This document shows positions 34,557-45,974 of a stretch of DNA of 64,000 bases, one piece after another. The DNA is from [Phialemoniopsis] sp. UDSM-2020 (Eukaryota; Ascomycota; Sordariomycetes; Thyridiales; Thyridiaceae). A program made the translations under genes and the position numbers. Below the pieces are notes generated by a model. It worked only from the letters and a program-made list of their open reading frames with translations. It was not told the DNA's origin and did no database searches. The stretch lies in the NCBI GenBank assembly GCA_018873225.1, contig JAEILZ010000004.1:2852001-2916000 (forward strand), read 5' to 3'. Position 1 is the stretch's first letter, and every line of letters begins with the position of its first letter.

Positions 34557-35067
34557 GGCCATGCTTGTGACCTTTGAAAGTGCTGTTGCGTGACTGAAAC
34601 TGATATTGTGTGAAAACAAGTGTAAAACTATTTTGATTTGCACTTCCTTCTGGAAAGATACCATGGATCTCTATTGGCGCCCGCGCGGCTCACTCACGAG
34701 CCGCGCCGCTCCAACCATCCGTGGATTCCCCCACCTGCACCTGAATCTGCACCACCCCTGGCCCGGTACCTGTGCTAGCAGCTAAGTGGCGCTAAGGGGT
34801 ACCTACATTTAGCGAGTTGCAGGTAGCACAACACCCCTACGTCAGCGGTCTGCCACGTTTCCACAAACGCCCCAAGCTAATGTACCTCCAAACCAAAGTA
34901 CAAGTATTCTTGAGCTTAGCTGCCTCAGACTTTCGTCCTCAGAACCACCTCAACTGGCCTCCTTCGCTTCACGAGTCGGTACCTCTCAAAGTATCAAGGT
35001 AGGCAACGTGAGTACAGGTCGGTAGCTGTTGTCAACAAAGGAGGGGGGGCGTCCACTACCGAGCACC
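34403..35067. other. Intergenic region between two plus-strand genes
   Basis: 665 bp. It contains the (CAT)9 microsatellite described separately and TACCT motifs near CWH41. Presumed 3' UTR followed by the CWH41 promoter. Confidence 0.6.
34528..34554. repeat. (CAT)9 microsatellite
   Basis: Nine perfect CAT units in the 3' region of the synthetase-like gene. Confidence 0.95.
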
Positions 35068-37665
35068 ATGGCCTTTCTCTGCCAGCTGGCCACTCTGTGC
35101 GCCCTCGTCTTAAGTCTGAGTGTCCCATGCGCACAAGCGACCGCCTCGACCAGCGATGAGTCTATCCTTCATGGCGAGATCGGTCGGCTCAACAACCAGA
35201 GCCTTCTCTGGGGTCCTTACCGACCCAATCTCTACTTTGGCGTCCGTCCTCGCATGCCCCAGGCCTTGATGACAGGCCTCATGTGGGCAAAGGTCGACAG
35301 TTACACCGAAGTGCAGAATGGCATGTCTTCTTTCCCCGCCCGCCCGTAGTGTACGTCTCCAAAAGCTAACCCAGTTGCCCCTAGCTATCCGATACACGTG
35401 TGAGCAGAATGAGGGCATGGCGGGTTATGGCTGGGACGAGTTTGACACGAGGAAAGGAGGCATTCAGTCCATTCACGACGCCGAGAACCACATCGATATC
35501 ACAACTTCCTTTGTAAAGGTTCCTGGTGGCTCGCACGGTGGCAGCTGGGCTGCTAGGATCAAGGGTGTTCCGCGAGATGATGCGCCCCAGGACTTGAAGA
35601 CCATGATTCTGCTATATGTCACACAAGAGGGGCTGGGAAGTGTGCTTGAGGCTACCCCTTCTTCCGACAAAGCCGGCTATGACGGCGATGTCACGATATC
35701 AGGCGCCTCTCAAGCCTTGGGAGATTACAAACTTGTCGTCACTCGTGGCCAAGGGGAGCATCCGACGAGCGATCATGAGTTCTCTGAACAGAGGCACCTC
35801 GACAAGACCACTGTTCAATCGTTCACACTACCTAACGAACACCTCTGGCAGGCCAAACCGGTCGTCTTTAGACAACTCAAGGAGACCGTGGATTATGTCA
35901 TGCAGGAATACGACCCAAACCAGCCCCCACCCCCATGGCAGGTGTACCAGCTCGAGAACAAGCCCGGCGCCGGCAACGTACAAATCATCCAGAAGGTTTT
36001 CGAGGGCCCCTTTGAGTTTGACGTCCTGTTCTCGAGCGCATCTGCAGGGGATGAGCTCACCAGCTCGGATCTGACTCGTGAGATCAAGACTACATCCGAG
36101 GCATTCGGCGAGAGGTTCTCAGACGTGTTCAACCTGAAGGCCCCTTTTACTGCAGAGAAGTACAAGAAGTTTGGAAGGAGCATGTTTTCGAATCTGATAG
36201 GTGGTATCGGCTACTTTTATGGTGAATCCGTCGTAGACCGCTCCTACGCACCAGAGTACGACGAAGAGAATGAGGGTTTCTGGGAGGAGACTGCTGAGGC
36301 CCGAGCTCAGAAGCGGGAGCAACTAGAAGGTCCATACGAGCTGTTTTCGAGCGTCCCATCCAGGCCCTTCTTCCCCCGAGGCTTCCTTTGGGACGAGGGA
36401 TTCCATCTATTGCCCATCTCTGACTGGGATATGGACCTCACCCTCGAGGTTGTCAAGAGCTGGTTCAACCTCATGGACGACGACGGCTGGATTGCACGGG
36501 AGCAAATTCTCGGGGCGGAGGCTCGGAGCAAGGTCCCCGAGGAGTTCCAAGTCCAATACCCTCACTATGCTAACCCGCCGACACTCTTCTTCATTGTCGA
36601 CGCCTTCCTCGCGAAGCTGCAGCAGATGAATGGGAGCATGCCCGCCGCCAAGGAGCACCTATCACAGGGAGTATCGCTCTCCTCCGCACACATTGACAAC
36701 CCCAGTGTCGGTCTTGAGTACCTCCGAAATCTCTACCCACTTCTCCGGCGTCAGTACAACTGGTTCCGAAAGACACAGTATGGTGATATCAAGTCGTACG
36801 ATCGCGAGGCCTTCTCTACCAAGGAAGCATACCGCTGGCGTGGACGCACCGTACCGCACGTCCTGACCAGTGGGCTTGATGACTACCCTCGGCCCCAGCC
36901 TCCCCATCCGGGTGAGCTGCACGTCGATCTCATGTCATGGATGGGCATGATGACCAAGTCTCTCATCAGCACTGCCTCTTGGCTAGGGATGCCCGAGGAG
37001 GTTGACGAGCTGACCAAGATCCTGCATGCTATCGAGCGTAACCTTGACGACCTGCACTGGTCCGACAAGGAGAGCTGCTACTGCGATGCAACTATCGACG
37101 ACTTTGAGGAACACAGCCTTGTCTGCCACAAGGGCTACATCTCCCTTTTCCCCTTCCTCGTCGGTCTGTTACAGCCCGACAACCCCAAACTGGGCAAGAT
37201 CTTGGACCTCCTCGGCGACGAGGAGGAGCTCTTTAGCCCGCACGGTCTTCGGAGCCTCAGCAAGAAAGATGCGTTATACGGCACAGAGGAGAACTACTGG
37301 AGGAGCCCAGTGTGGATGAACATCAATTATCTCGCCATTGTGCAGCTTCATGTGAGTTTCTTGTCCTTTGGTATGACTCGACGGTCCCTCAATGCTGACC
37401 TGTATCGCCCTTTGCCCTACAGAATATCGCCGTGCAGGATGGACCCCACAGAGTCCAAGCTAGGCAACTTTACTCGCAACTACGAAAGAATGTCGTAGAC
37501 ACTGTGTATAAGAGCTGGGAGGAGACCGGCTTCGCCTGGGAGCAGTACAACCCAGAGTCTGGCCGGGGACAGCGTACGCAGCACTTCACCGGCTGGACCA
37601 GCCTGGTGGTGAAGATTATGACCATGGGAGATTTGAAGGATGAGCATATCAAGGATGAATTGTAA
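35068..37665 (+). CDS. CWH41: Mannosyl-oligosaccharide glucosidase (glucosidase I, GH63)
   Basis: ER lumenal enzyme that removes the terminal alpha-1,2-glucose from the N-glycan precursor. Three exons: 35068..35320, 35385..37351 and 37423..37665, giving 820 residues, normal for the family. The N-terminal hydrophobic segment ([18 protein letters not shown]) is a signal peptide or anchor. Family blocks: [53 protein letters not shown] (about 412-428, holding the GH63 catalytic Asp) and [15 protein letters not shown] (about 720). The end carries [12 protein letters not shown]. Intron 1 has no GT donor in the needed phase; using GC (AATG|GCATGT) with branch GCTAAC and acceptor CCCTAG gives [14 protein letters not shown], as expected. 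The plus-strand gene converges on GYP7. Confidence 0.94.
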
Positions 37666-37944
37666 ACTACAAACAAAGAGAGGTGTTGGCAGCGAAACAA
37701 AACATAGCAGCCGTGATGGCGGCATCATTGTACATTACATGAATATTCAACTGGAGTAATCTGACCAGGTAGGCAAAGAAGAGTGAGCCTTTGTTCAATG
37801 TGTGCGGTCCTTTCCTCCGCCAAACAAATCCCATCCTGAAACGCCAAAGCACTAGGCATGTCACTCGTGCTTGTGTGTGTGTATAAAATGCAGGTGAAGA
37901 GAGACCGCAGGCTGGCAGAGCGGCCTTGCAAAGAAATACAAACA

Positions 37945-40690
37945 CTAACTTCCACTATGCGTCCACAAGCCACCACCTTGCTTGGCGACGTCCTTCCGGG
38001 GAAGTACCTCGATGTTACGGCTAAGCAGTTTCCTGAGCTCGGGAGTGATGACCTTCTCCACCTTGGCCGGTGTCTTGCCCGCGTTGCTGGGAGATGAAGG
38101 GGCCTGCTGCGCGTCTCCACCACTTGGTGCCACAGATGAAGGGGTCGAGGCTTCGCCTGGGTTGCTTTCTCGTAACCTGGGGCCTGGGAAGTTTTGTTTC
38201 TTGTCGATGGCCTCGACAAGCTTATGGAAACGGCGGAAGAGAGACTCGGCACGGACGAGCGTGGAATCGAGGTCGATGGTACCGGAGAGCTCGTTGACTA
38301 AAGCAAAGCTAGTTAGCCCTATGATCTTGTTGCTGGATCCCCTTCGTCATGATGGAGGGATGGTAAATACATACTATATTTGAGAACCTCGTCGAAGTGC
38401 TTGAGGTGTTCCATCATCACATCTCGGTGCTTTTCTAGGATGGCCAGCGCGACGAACAGATGAAAGCTACTGCTCAGGTAGTCGGTCCAGAGCGTCTCCC
38501 AGAGGCGGAGAACATCCATCCAGTCAAACTCGCGCTTGTACCAGACCAGGAGCATGCGGAAAAAGAAGAAAAAGTTGGTGCTCTCGGCAGACTGTAGATG
38601 AGCATAGAGTTTGGGGTCCATAAACTGCACCAGGTGGTCGAGTGCGAGAAGCTGTGCTCGCATGCCCGACTGATCGCGGAGGAAGTTGCGCTCCATGCGC
38701 TCCATGAAGTGTTGGAAGCCCCAGAAGGCGATGGCGTCGTCCTGCACGACGGCATAGATTGGAGCTAGCAGGTCTGACATCCCCTGGACATAGCCCAGCT
38801 CTTTGTTGTATTCGTTGTAGGTGAGCAGCAGATCTTTGAGTTGCTCCATGTGAACGTTCGTGCCGACCGACGCAAAAGGCGACTCGGGGTCAGGGTGGGG
38901 GATGTTCTCCCCGGCAAAGATGGGAACGTTTCGATCCGTTCGGTGAACATCCTTCTCTGTTTCAAAAAGGTTGTTAGGATTTGGTCAAGTGGTCACACCC
39001 AGGATGTTACGGCCAGTACTCACCAATGCGGCCTTTCTGTTCCCTCCACCACTCGCCTGCCTCTCCCTGGCCGCCCATATCGACCAGGCGCTCCCACCAT
39101 GCCGCCTTGAGCTTGATGTAGCTGTCGCGAAGCGATGCAATCTGCGCTTTCCTCTCTTCTGCAGTGCTATACCAGTCGTACACGCCAAGCAGGAACAGCC
39201 AAGCTTCCTTTCGTACGCCGTCCTCGGGGTCCAGTCCACCGTGGAATATGCGCTCCTTCACCTCGTCCACGGTGATCGCCAGCCGCCCAGTCTGAGGGTC
39301 GAAAAACGAGGTCCACTCCTTGAGCGTCACAGTCTTCCTCCTCTCTTCGAGTGACATGCTGCTCGCCTCGAGGAGCTCAAACTCGCCGACATCGGTATCC
39401 TCTAGCTCCATGACATCTCGCGCGGTCCAGATCCGCTGATTCTTATCTCGCTCACTTTGTTCCGCGATGCCCATTGCCCACCTCGCTAGGTATAGGCGCG
39501 CGCTATCAAACTCGTCCTGGATTGTCTGGACTTCGGGATTGCGCAGGAACCTCCTGACCTGCGGAGGCATGCGGGGGTCCTCCATGACATTTTGGGCCGC
39601 CTGCCTCGTAAAGGTGGTAACCTTGCTGAATTTCTCCATGATGTTCCAACCGGTCTCCTTGACAAATTTCATAAAGGGATCCATGCCGGCATCCCTGGAG
39701 CTGCCCGCAGTGGTCCGCGTCGCTGACCCTGGCCCACTCCTCGACGAAGGACCCGAGTGACTATCCTGTCTTCCGATTGCCGAGGGTGAGCTGGTGGTGA
39801 GCCTGCTGCCAAAGGCCTCGACGTCCTCCGAACTAGGCTCGACTAGGTATATGTTGGGCTCGGCGAGGCTCTTCTCGATCCGCACGTATCGCTTCAACCA
39901 CCGCAACACCTCGTCACCGCCCCAGAACATCTCACCGCCGTCGCCAAAGGGATCAAAGCTCTCCCGTGCCCGCTTCTTTTTCTGCAATATGGTCGATTGA
40001 CACTCGCTGTCGTGGAAGAATAGAGCCGGAAAGCTGTCCCCTGCGCGGGAGTTGATGACGACGGAGCCATACCACCAGCCGAGGTTCGGGGGGCGAACGA
40101 GTAGGGAGTAGACGGCGTTGACGGGCACGGCGAAGGCATACTGGCCTACTGAACCGCGATGGGTCGTAACGGTCGGGGGCGGGGGAACAAGATATGACTG
40201 CTTGGGCGGGGAATCGCCTTCGCATAAGTCAACTTTGACGTAGATGCTCGCCGAGTCGCCGAGAGATGACTCGGGCAGCCAAGCCAGGAGAAGGTCGGAT
40301 GAGGCGGGATGGCCCTCAGCCTTGGAGGAGGACGAGGTAGGGCGTTCCTCGCCAGTGGGAGTCTTTTGCTGTAACAGGGCAATGTAGCCGGGTATGTTGT
40401 CCTTGGCCGAAGGCGTAGGGTGGATGTAGACCTGTCAGTCGAATCAGTAACTGGCAGATAGCAAGGGCATCACCCCAGACGGATGGTGGAAAGCCGGTCA
40501 AGGCTGGTTACTAGATAAGACTTACCTTACTCTTCGAGTACAACAACTTCACACCACGGCCGGTTTCGGTGTGCGTGATCGTGTTGTACTCACCTTCATC
40601 ATCGTCGCTCATGGCGTAGAAGCTGCCCGCGGGGGAACCGGTTCTGTCTGGGGCAGCAGTGTTTTGTGATTTGGCAGGACCCAGCGTCAT
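37945..40690 (-). CDS. GYP7: Rab GTPase-activating protein Gyp7 (TBC domain)
   Basis: TBC-domain GAP for Rab GTPases; yeast Gyp7 acts on Ypt7 in vacuole traffic. Four exons: 40526..40690, 39024..40431, 38375..38956 and 37945..38297, all GT-AG, giving 835 residues. An N-terminal Rab-binding-like region (GVKLLYSKSKVYIHPT, IPGYIALLQQK) leads into a TBC domain from about 450 (HGGLDPEDGVRKEAWLFLLG). Both catalytic fingers are present: the arginine finger in EKDVHRTDRNVPIF and the glutamine finger in GYVQGMSDLLAPIY. AFWGFQHFMERMERNF, FRMLLVWYKREF and LWETLWTDY complete the domain. The C-terminal tail is Pro/Ser-rich and ends in GGGLWTHSGS. A large DSECQST... to ...FWGGDE region lies between the two domains. 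Confidence 0.93.
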
Positions 40691-41371
40691 GATGTGCGAA
40701 GAAGCTCTGCTGACGGATGTAACCAAAGAACCAAAGGAATCTCAAGACAACGGACTACATTTCTGCAGGAGACACTGAAGATTCTGGGTCCGGATCTGGT
40801 TCGCGTTCTAAAGTCAACTCAGAAAAAGAGAATGAGAATGGAACCAAGGTACGGCCAGACAATTGAGGGCGTGAAGGGGAGCAGGTGGCGGGTGGCGTGC
40901 GTCAACTGCGTACGACAGCTTTACCTACTTGCTACGGGAGTTCATTAGCGTACAACGACGTCAGCAGTCCAGCCCAGCTAGGCGTTAGTTATTGGAGATG
41001 GAGGGGTAGCGTCAAATGTCTTAAAAGCTTCAAGGGTGACTGACCCCAACGACCCCACCTCGGGTCACTCTGGTGCTGGTGATGCTGCCCGCCGCCATGT
41101 GATAATTTGATTGATGCCTTTGCCGGCCACGCGTGCCTGTGTCATACATACTTTGGCTTCCAAGGGATGGGCATATTTTGTTTGCTTGGACGGCTTGGTC
41201 TTTGCGGTCCCAACTCAAGCCCCGACGCACACGCATATGTTAGATTCAAAATTCACAAGAAGGACGCTGGCTAGTGAACAAGCAGGAACCACAGGGCATC
41301 GGATACCCATGGAATGACTCCATATACATCCCATCTGATTCCGTCTGATCCCCATCTCATTTCGTCTCATC
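40691..41371. other. Intergenic region between MSO1 and GYP7
   Basis: 681 bp between two minus-strand genes. It ends beside MSO1 in a degenerate repeat of CATCTCAT/CGTCTCAT (41345-41382). No gene seen. Confidence 0.6.
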
Positions 41372-42274
41372 CTATCTCATCCTAGGCCCGCTAGGTAACC
41401 CTCCCGGTCTCCTAGGTCCGCTCGGTAGCCCGCCGGCGCGGCTAGAACCACCTCCAGTGTAATCCGTATCATTACTCGCCCACGGAGAGTTTGCGGCCAT
41501 GAATGGCCGCTCGTTCCCGCCCCCGCCTCTGCTGGGCGGTGCTGCATCGTACATGCCCCCCGGTGCGAATCGATCCTCATAGCTGTCGGGGCCGCCTCCG
41601 CTGCTATAGCCTCCGCGGTTGCCATATGATGCAGAGCTGCTCTGTGCCGGTGGCTGAAAGGGCCCGCCTGACTGGGGGCTGGTTGTCCTCGCACCGCCGC
41701 CGCCAAACAGCCTGTTCCGTAGACGGTCCTGCGCAGACCCTCCGCCGCCGGCCGGAGGGGTGGTGTTGCTGTCGCGGCCGTATGCATTCGCTGACTGATA
41801 ACTGCCGGCGCGTTGACTGGGCAGCGGCCGCGTTTGAACGTCGTCTCGCCCATCACTGTTTCTTGCGTAGGGGTTCAGTCTGCCGCCCTGTTGCTGTTGG
41901 TCGGGTCCTCTGGTGGGAGCTTGTGCACCTCTGCCCTGTCTCAGGCTCTGGGCCTCTTGCCGCTGTGTGGTAGGGTTGTTGTCCCAAAGCGAACTGAGAC
42001 CAGCTCCTCCTCCGGGCTGCGATGCCATGCCGCCATAACGCGACCCGACCTGCGGTTGTGCATAGACGGCCGGGGCGGGCGGAGGTGCTTTTGGGTCCGG
42101 GGGTAGCCATCCAGGAAACGTTCTGCCCTTCTCTGTGTAGTAGGCCCTCAGTACTCGGCACACATGAGTATCGTCTTCAGTATCGCCGTCGGCGTCGCCC
42201 GATAGGTATGTTGAGCGGAGGTTGGAAATGCGAGACGAGGTTGTGGTGAGGATATTCGAATACCACGAGGCCAT
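41372..42274 (-). CDS. MSO1: Mso1-like Sec1-binding protein
   Basis: Contains the Mso1 Sec1-binding domain. In yeast Mso1 binds the SM protein Sec1 and assists SNARE-mediated exocytosis at the plasma membrane. Single exon, 300 residues. The N-terminal 60 residues hold the domain: MASWYSNILTTTSSRISNLR, then STYLSGDADGDTEDDTHVCR and VLRAYYTEKGRTFPGWLPPD. The rest is Gly/Ser/Pro/Gln-rich and disordered, with RLNPYARN and QDRLRNRLFGG patches and a repeated GGLPSGPR at the C-terminus. The frame extends 15 bp further upstream without an ATG, so the start is the ATG at 42274, in a good context (GCCATGG). Divergent from MSS1. Confidence 0.88.
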   Translation of the reverse strand: MASWYSNILTTTSSRISNLRSTYLSGDADGDTEDDTHVCRVLRAYYTEKGRTFPGWLPPDPKAPPPAPAVYAQPQVGSRYGGMASQPGGGAGLSSLWDNNPTTQRQEAQSLRQGRGAQAPTRGPDQQQQGGRLNPYARNSDGRDDVQTRPLPSQRAGSYQSANAYGRDSNTTPPAGGGGSAQDRLRNRLFGGGGARTTSPQSGGPFQPPAQSSSASYGNRGGYSSGGGPDSYEDRFAPGGMYDAAPPSRGGGGNERPFMAANSPWASNDTDYTGGGSSRAGGLPSGPRRPGGLPSGPRMR

Positions 42275-42821
42275 GGCTGACGACGTCACCGTTGGGGCCA
42301 GCCCGGAGTTTGCTTATTGCCTTGTCTTCGAAACAGAGCCTATTGCGGCGATGGCGAGCTCAATGTAGGATTGCAGAACTTGACTTTGGGGTCTGGTCTT
42401 CTGTGTCCAGCGTCTGGTGCTGTCGTATCGGTGATGTGCGGGAGTGTCGCAGAGAGCGGAGGACTGTGGGTAAGGAAGTATCGATGGAATAATGAAGTCC
42501 TGGAGGAGGTAGTCTACTGCATAAAAAGGATAATCGGCGTCACTGGCGTCTGGGGGTGGGGTTTAAGGAGCCCTCAGACATCTCAACGGCTGGTTGCGCT
42601 AGAGTGCTGAGCTCTTAGCGGGTCTCTCAGGGAGCACTGGACTACCGGCTGGGGCCCTGGAGCAAATTGATCGTCTCAAAATGATCCACAAATTAACTAT
42701 TGTCGACCTCCCCTGCCTGACGCGGATTGTAACAAACCTCTCGCCTCCTGGACCATAGGCTGAAATATCACCTCGCCCAACGGCCCAGACAAATGGCCTC
42801 GCTCCTCTTATCCTGGGGTCA
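42275..42821. promoter_or_regulatory. Divergent promoter region MSO1 / MSS1
   Basis: 547 bp between opposite start codons; no gene or repeat seen. Presumed promoters of both genes. Confidence 0.5.
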
Positions 42822-44694
42822 ATGTTTGCACATGCATCGAGGACTGGCAAGCCGGCCCTAGTCCGCGCCGCGCGATCCTCCAGAGCGGCACGCTATCAAG
42901 CATCGGTCTGCCATGTGATTCATCCTCCAGCCTCGTCGCCGGCTTTCAACCGCAGTGTTCAAGCCCACTGTGCGCCGCGTTGGATCTGTGCGACGAGCCA
43001 TCGGTCCCGTCAGGTCGCGCGCGATTTCATCTCTCACGATGACACCATATACGCCTTGTCGTCCGCCCCTGGCAAGGCTGGCATTGCCGTGATACGCATC
43101 TCAGGTCCCGCATCTCTGGATGTATGAGTCTTTCCCTGCAGCTTTGGGGTCCTCCCAGACAATTCGCTGACCTCTTCTGAAGGTATACAAGGGTTTGTGT
43201 CCCGCGGGTCGGATGCTGAAACCCAGGCTCGCCGCCGTGAGAAGGTTACTCCATCCCTCCTCCGAGGCTGGCCTCAACGTTCTGGACTCGCACGCTCTGG
43301 TCCTTTTCTTCCCCGGTCCTCGGACTGTCACTGGCGAGGATCTCCTGGAACTGCACGTCCACGGCGGTTCAGCCACTGTCAGAGCTGTTCTGGCCGCCAT
43401 ACCAGAATGTCATTCGGCCCATCCCGTTCGCTATGCCGAGCCTGGAGAGTTCACCAAAAGGTCCTTTGTCAATGGTCGGCTAGACCTTGCCCAAGTCGAG
43501 TCTCTCAGCGACACTCTGGCTGCTGAGACCGAGCAGCAGCGCCGGGCCGCCGTTAGAGGCAACTCTGGCGCGCTCGGCAGGACGTATGAAAGCTGGAGGG
43601 AGCTGTTGCTCCTCGCTCGGGGCGAGATCGAGGCGCTCATTGATTTCTCGGAGGATCAGCACTTTGACGAGTCACCTGCTCAGCTTTTGGACAGCGTCTC
43701 CCTCCAGGTCGGCGAGATACTAAGGTCGATTGATATCCACGACACGGCCAGTCAAAGGAGCGAGTTGTTGCGAAATGGTATACGTATCGCCCTGCTGGGA
43801 CCTCCAAATGCCGGAAAGAGCTCCTTAATGAATCTCATAGTTGGGCGTGAGGCATCCATAGTCTCAGGTGAAGCCGGGACTACTCGGGACATCATTGAAG
43901 CCAGCTTGGACATTAAAGGGTTCCTTTGCACTTTTGCCGACACGGCCGGCTTCAGGTCCAGACTAGACGCCGCCGCCGATCCTCACAACAACGATGGTGG
44001 ACAGCCCGGTATCGGGATGGTAGAGGAGGAAGGGATCCGGCGTGCGCGGCAGAAAGCGCTTGGCTCCGATCTGGTCGTTGTTATGGCCTCCATTGAGCCT
44101 ACCGACTCAAGTCACGGAAGCCATCGGATCTTGTACGACAAAGAAACGATCAAGTTGGCTGCCGGCGCTCCGGCTTGTCTTGTAGTAGTCAACAAGAGCG
44201 ACGCAGTGCAGGGAGATGAGCTTGAGCGATTGCTGTCCTACTTCCGAGCGTCGGTGTTGCAGAGAGTCTCGCCACTTGCTGATATCGTTCCCCTAGCGAT
44301 CTCTTGCAGGGAAGCTGAGCGCTTATCGCATAGTCAACAAGATCCCGGACACATCCATGACTTAGTCCGTCATATGGTTTCCCGTTTCGAGCAAATGACC
44401 CTACTGCCTGCCGACCAACAGGACCTGCTCGGTGTTACCGAGAGGCAGCGGCAGCTTCTAATACTCTGCCGCCAGCATCTCCAAGACTTTCTGGCGGTCG
44501 CCGGGCAGCGCGACGGTAGCGAACCGGATATTGTCATGGCGGCAGAGCATCTTCGGTATGCTGGCGATACTCTGGCCCGGATTACCGGGCGCATCGAGGG
44601 CGGCGACGTAGAGGAAATCCTCGGTGTCATTTTTGAAAGGTTTGATGATTGCCACAGCTATTGTATCACGAAGAGGCGAGCGCTGACCCTGTAG
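42822..44694 (+). CDS. MSS1: Mitochondrial tRNA modification GTPase Mss1 (MnmE/TrmE family)
   Basis: GTPase that, with Mto1, installs the 5-carboxymethylaminomethyl group on the wobble uridine of mitochondrial tRNAs. Two exons: 42822..43121 and 43183..44694, giving 603 residues. The N-terminus is Arg/Ala/Ser-rich with few acids, as in a mitochondrial presequence. TrmE N-domain: DTIYALSSAPGKAGIAVIRI, GPRTVTGEDLLELHVHGG, YAEPGEFTKRSFVNGRLDLA. G domain: G1 GPPNAGKSS (about 305), GTTRD, G3 DTAGF, G4 NKSD (about 436). The C-terminal FC(I/V)GK catalytic motif is altered: after FERF come DDCHSYCITKRRALTL, so the nearest match is YCITK followed by six extra residues. An 18-bp GT-AG piece lies just there, but it is too short to be a normal intron. 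Confidence 0.9.
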
Positions 44695-45121
44695 TAGGTT
44701 CTGCGTTGGAAAATGAGAAGTCTGTGTGAACAGAGGGTCTATTGTGAATGATAATCTGATGCTTGGTTATCTGAAAGCCGTGAAATCTGGTACTCCCCGC
44801 GCCATCGTACAGTCGCGAAATACAACTTGGGTACACTACCTCTCATGGAGATGAAAGAAAGAAAAAAAGAAGCAGCAAGTCTATCGCGAAAGAAAACAAC
44901 TGGAAACCCACAACGCCGTTGTCTAGAATGCCAATGTCGACCGCCAAGAACAGGCCCGTACCAACGCCAACTCTATATGATGCATGATATCATGGTAAAC
45001 CACGTCCGACCGTCTAATGCTGACACCACCGCAATGCAATGTCGAAAAGAGCTAATAACACAATTGGCGAGACTTGACGCCGAAGAGACGGACGCGCCCG
45101 TCAAAGAGCAGCGCAGGCCAC
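44695..45121. other. Convergent spacer
   Basis: 427 bp between the MSS1 stop and the stop of the tiny GRSGYN gene. A purine-rich patch (44846-44900) is the only notable feature. Confidence 0.6.
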
Positions 45122-45330
45122 TTATTCCTCGTCGTCGTCCTTGTCACCCCTGCAGATTCCTGGTTAGCAATCAACAGCCGCCGTGCGTGTCAAGGGAGTG
45201 CTCACTTGTTGTAGCCGCTACGGCCCTGGTTCCTGGGCTCGTCGTCACCGTCAGGCTTGTTGTTGTACCCACTGCGGCCGTAAAGAACGGGGGCAGGGGA
45301 AGAGAAAGAGCTGGAAGCAGTGGCAGCCAT
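45122..45330 (-). CDS. Predicted 50-residue acidic protein with duplicated GRSGYN motif
   Basis: Small two-exon gene: 45206..45330 and 45122..45149, joined across a 56-bp GT-AG intron (donor GTGAGC, branch GCTAAC, acceptor CTGCAG). Without splicing, the frame stops right at the donor (the TGA inside GTGAGC). The product is 50 residues: a Ser/Ala-rich start (MAATASSSFSSPAPVLY), then the motif GRSGYN at 18-23 and again at 36-41, each followed by Lys and an acidic run, ending KDDDEE. No signal peptide or membrane segment. I do not recognise the family. Clean splice signals, the internal repeat and an ATG in good context argue that it is real. A TATATATA element lies about 220 bp upstream (45550-45560). 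It is too short for usual frame scans. Confidence 0.65.
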
Positions 45331-45937
45331 TGTAGTGGATGATAGTGTGGTTGATGTTTTATAGTGTCGTGATCTTAGATTATCAGGATCAAAGGATCAG
45401 AGGTGGAGAGACAGATGCTGGCACAGCGAGTTGAAGATTTGAACTGCGTAGTATAAAGACTTTTGAGCTGGATGATGTATGAGAGACTGTTGGAATTGTA
45501 TGCGAGTGGTTATCGAGGATATGTTTTCAAAGCAGAGCATCGTGGTCTCTTATATATATCTACAGAAGTGCATACAGGACTCCATTTACAATGCCATATC
45601 TATAGATATATTCGACAGGCTTCTGTCCTGTCCATCTCATAAGCCCTTGCTTGTATGCTGTCGTCTGAGCCTCCATTAGGCGACGGCAAGCTGTGGGTGG
45701 CAGGCGGAGAATTGCGGATGACATAAGGCAGAAGGGGTTAAAAGGTAAGGGTGGTGATGCGGGAGCCAGGCAGTACCGAGCTTCAGCCTCGAAAGTCGGC
45801 TCCACCCGGAGGACCTGAGGACCTCAGGACCTCGACGCCGTTTGTTCGCGAAGGAGCAATAAGAAAGGTAGGGGGGTAAGTTAGGTACTGGGGTCTGTCC
45901 GGAGTCAGCCCGGTCAGTTTTACGCTATGCACACATC

Positions 45938-45947
45938 NNNNNNNNNN
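45938..45947. other. Assembly gap (10 N)
   Basis: Ten undetermined bases. True size unknown; the length is likely a placeholder. Confidence 0.99.
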
Positions 45948-45948
45948 A

Positions 45949-45974
45949 CCCCCCCCCCCCCCCCCCCCCCCCCC
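45949..45974. repeat. 26-base C homopolymer next to the gap
   Basis: Uninterrupted C run directly after the N gap and one A. Likely the cause of the assembly break; its length is not reliable. Confidence 0.9.

Noticed and set aside
44640..44658. 18-bp GT-AG segment near the MSS1 end as an intron
   Set aside because: Far below the minimum fungal intron length and has no branch site; kept as coding.
45421..45500. tRNA-like B-box (GATTTGAAC) on the minus strand
   Set aside because: Flanking bases do not form the T-stem or an acceptor stem.
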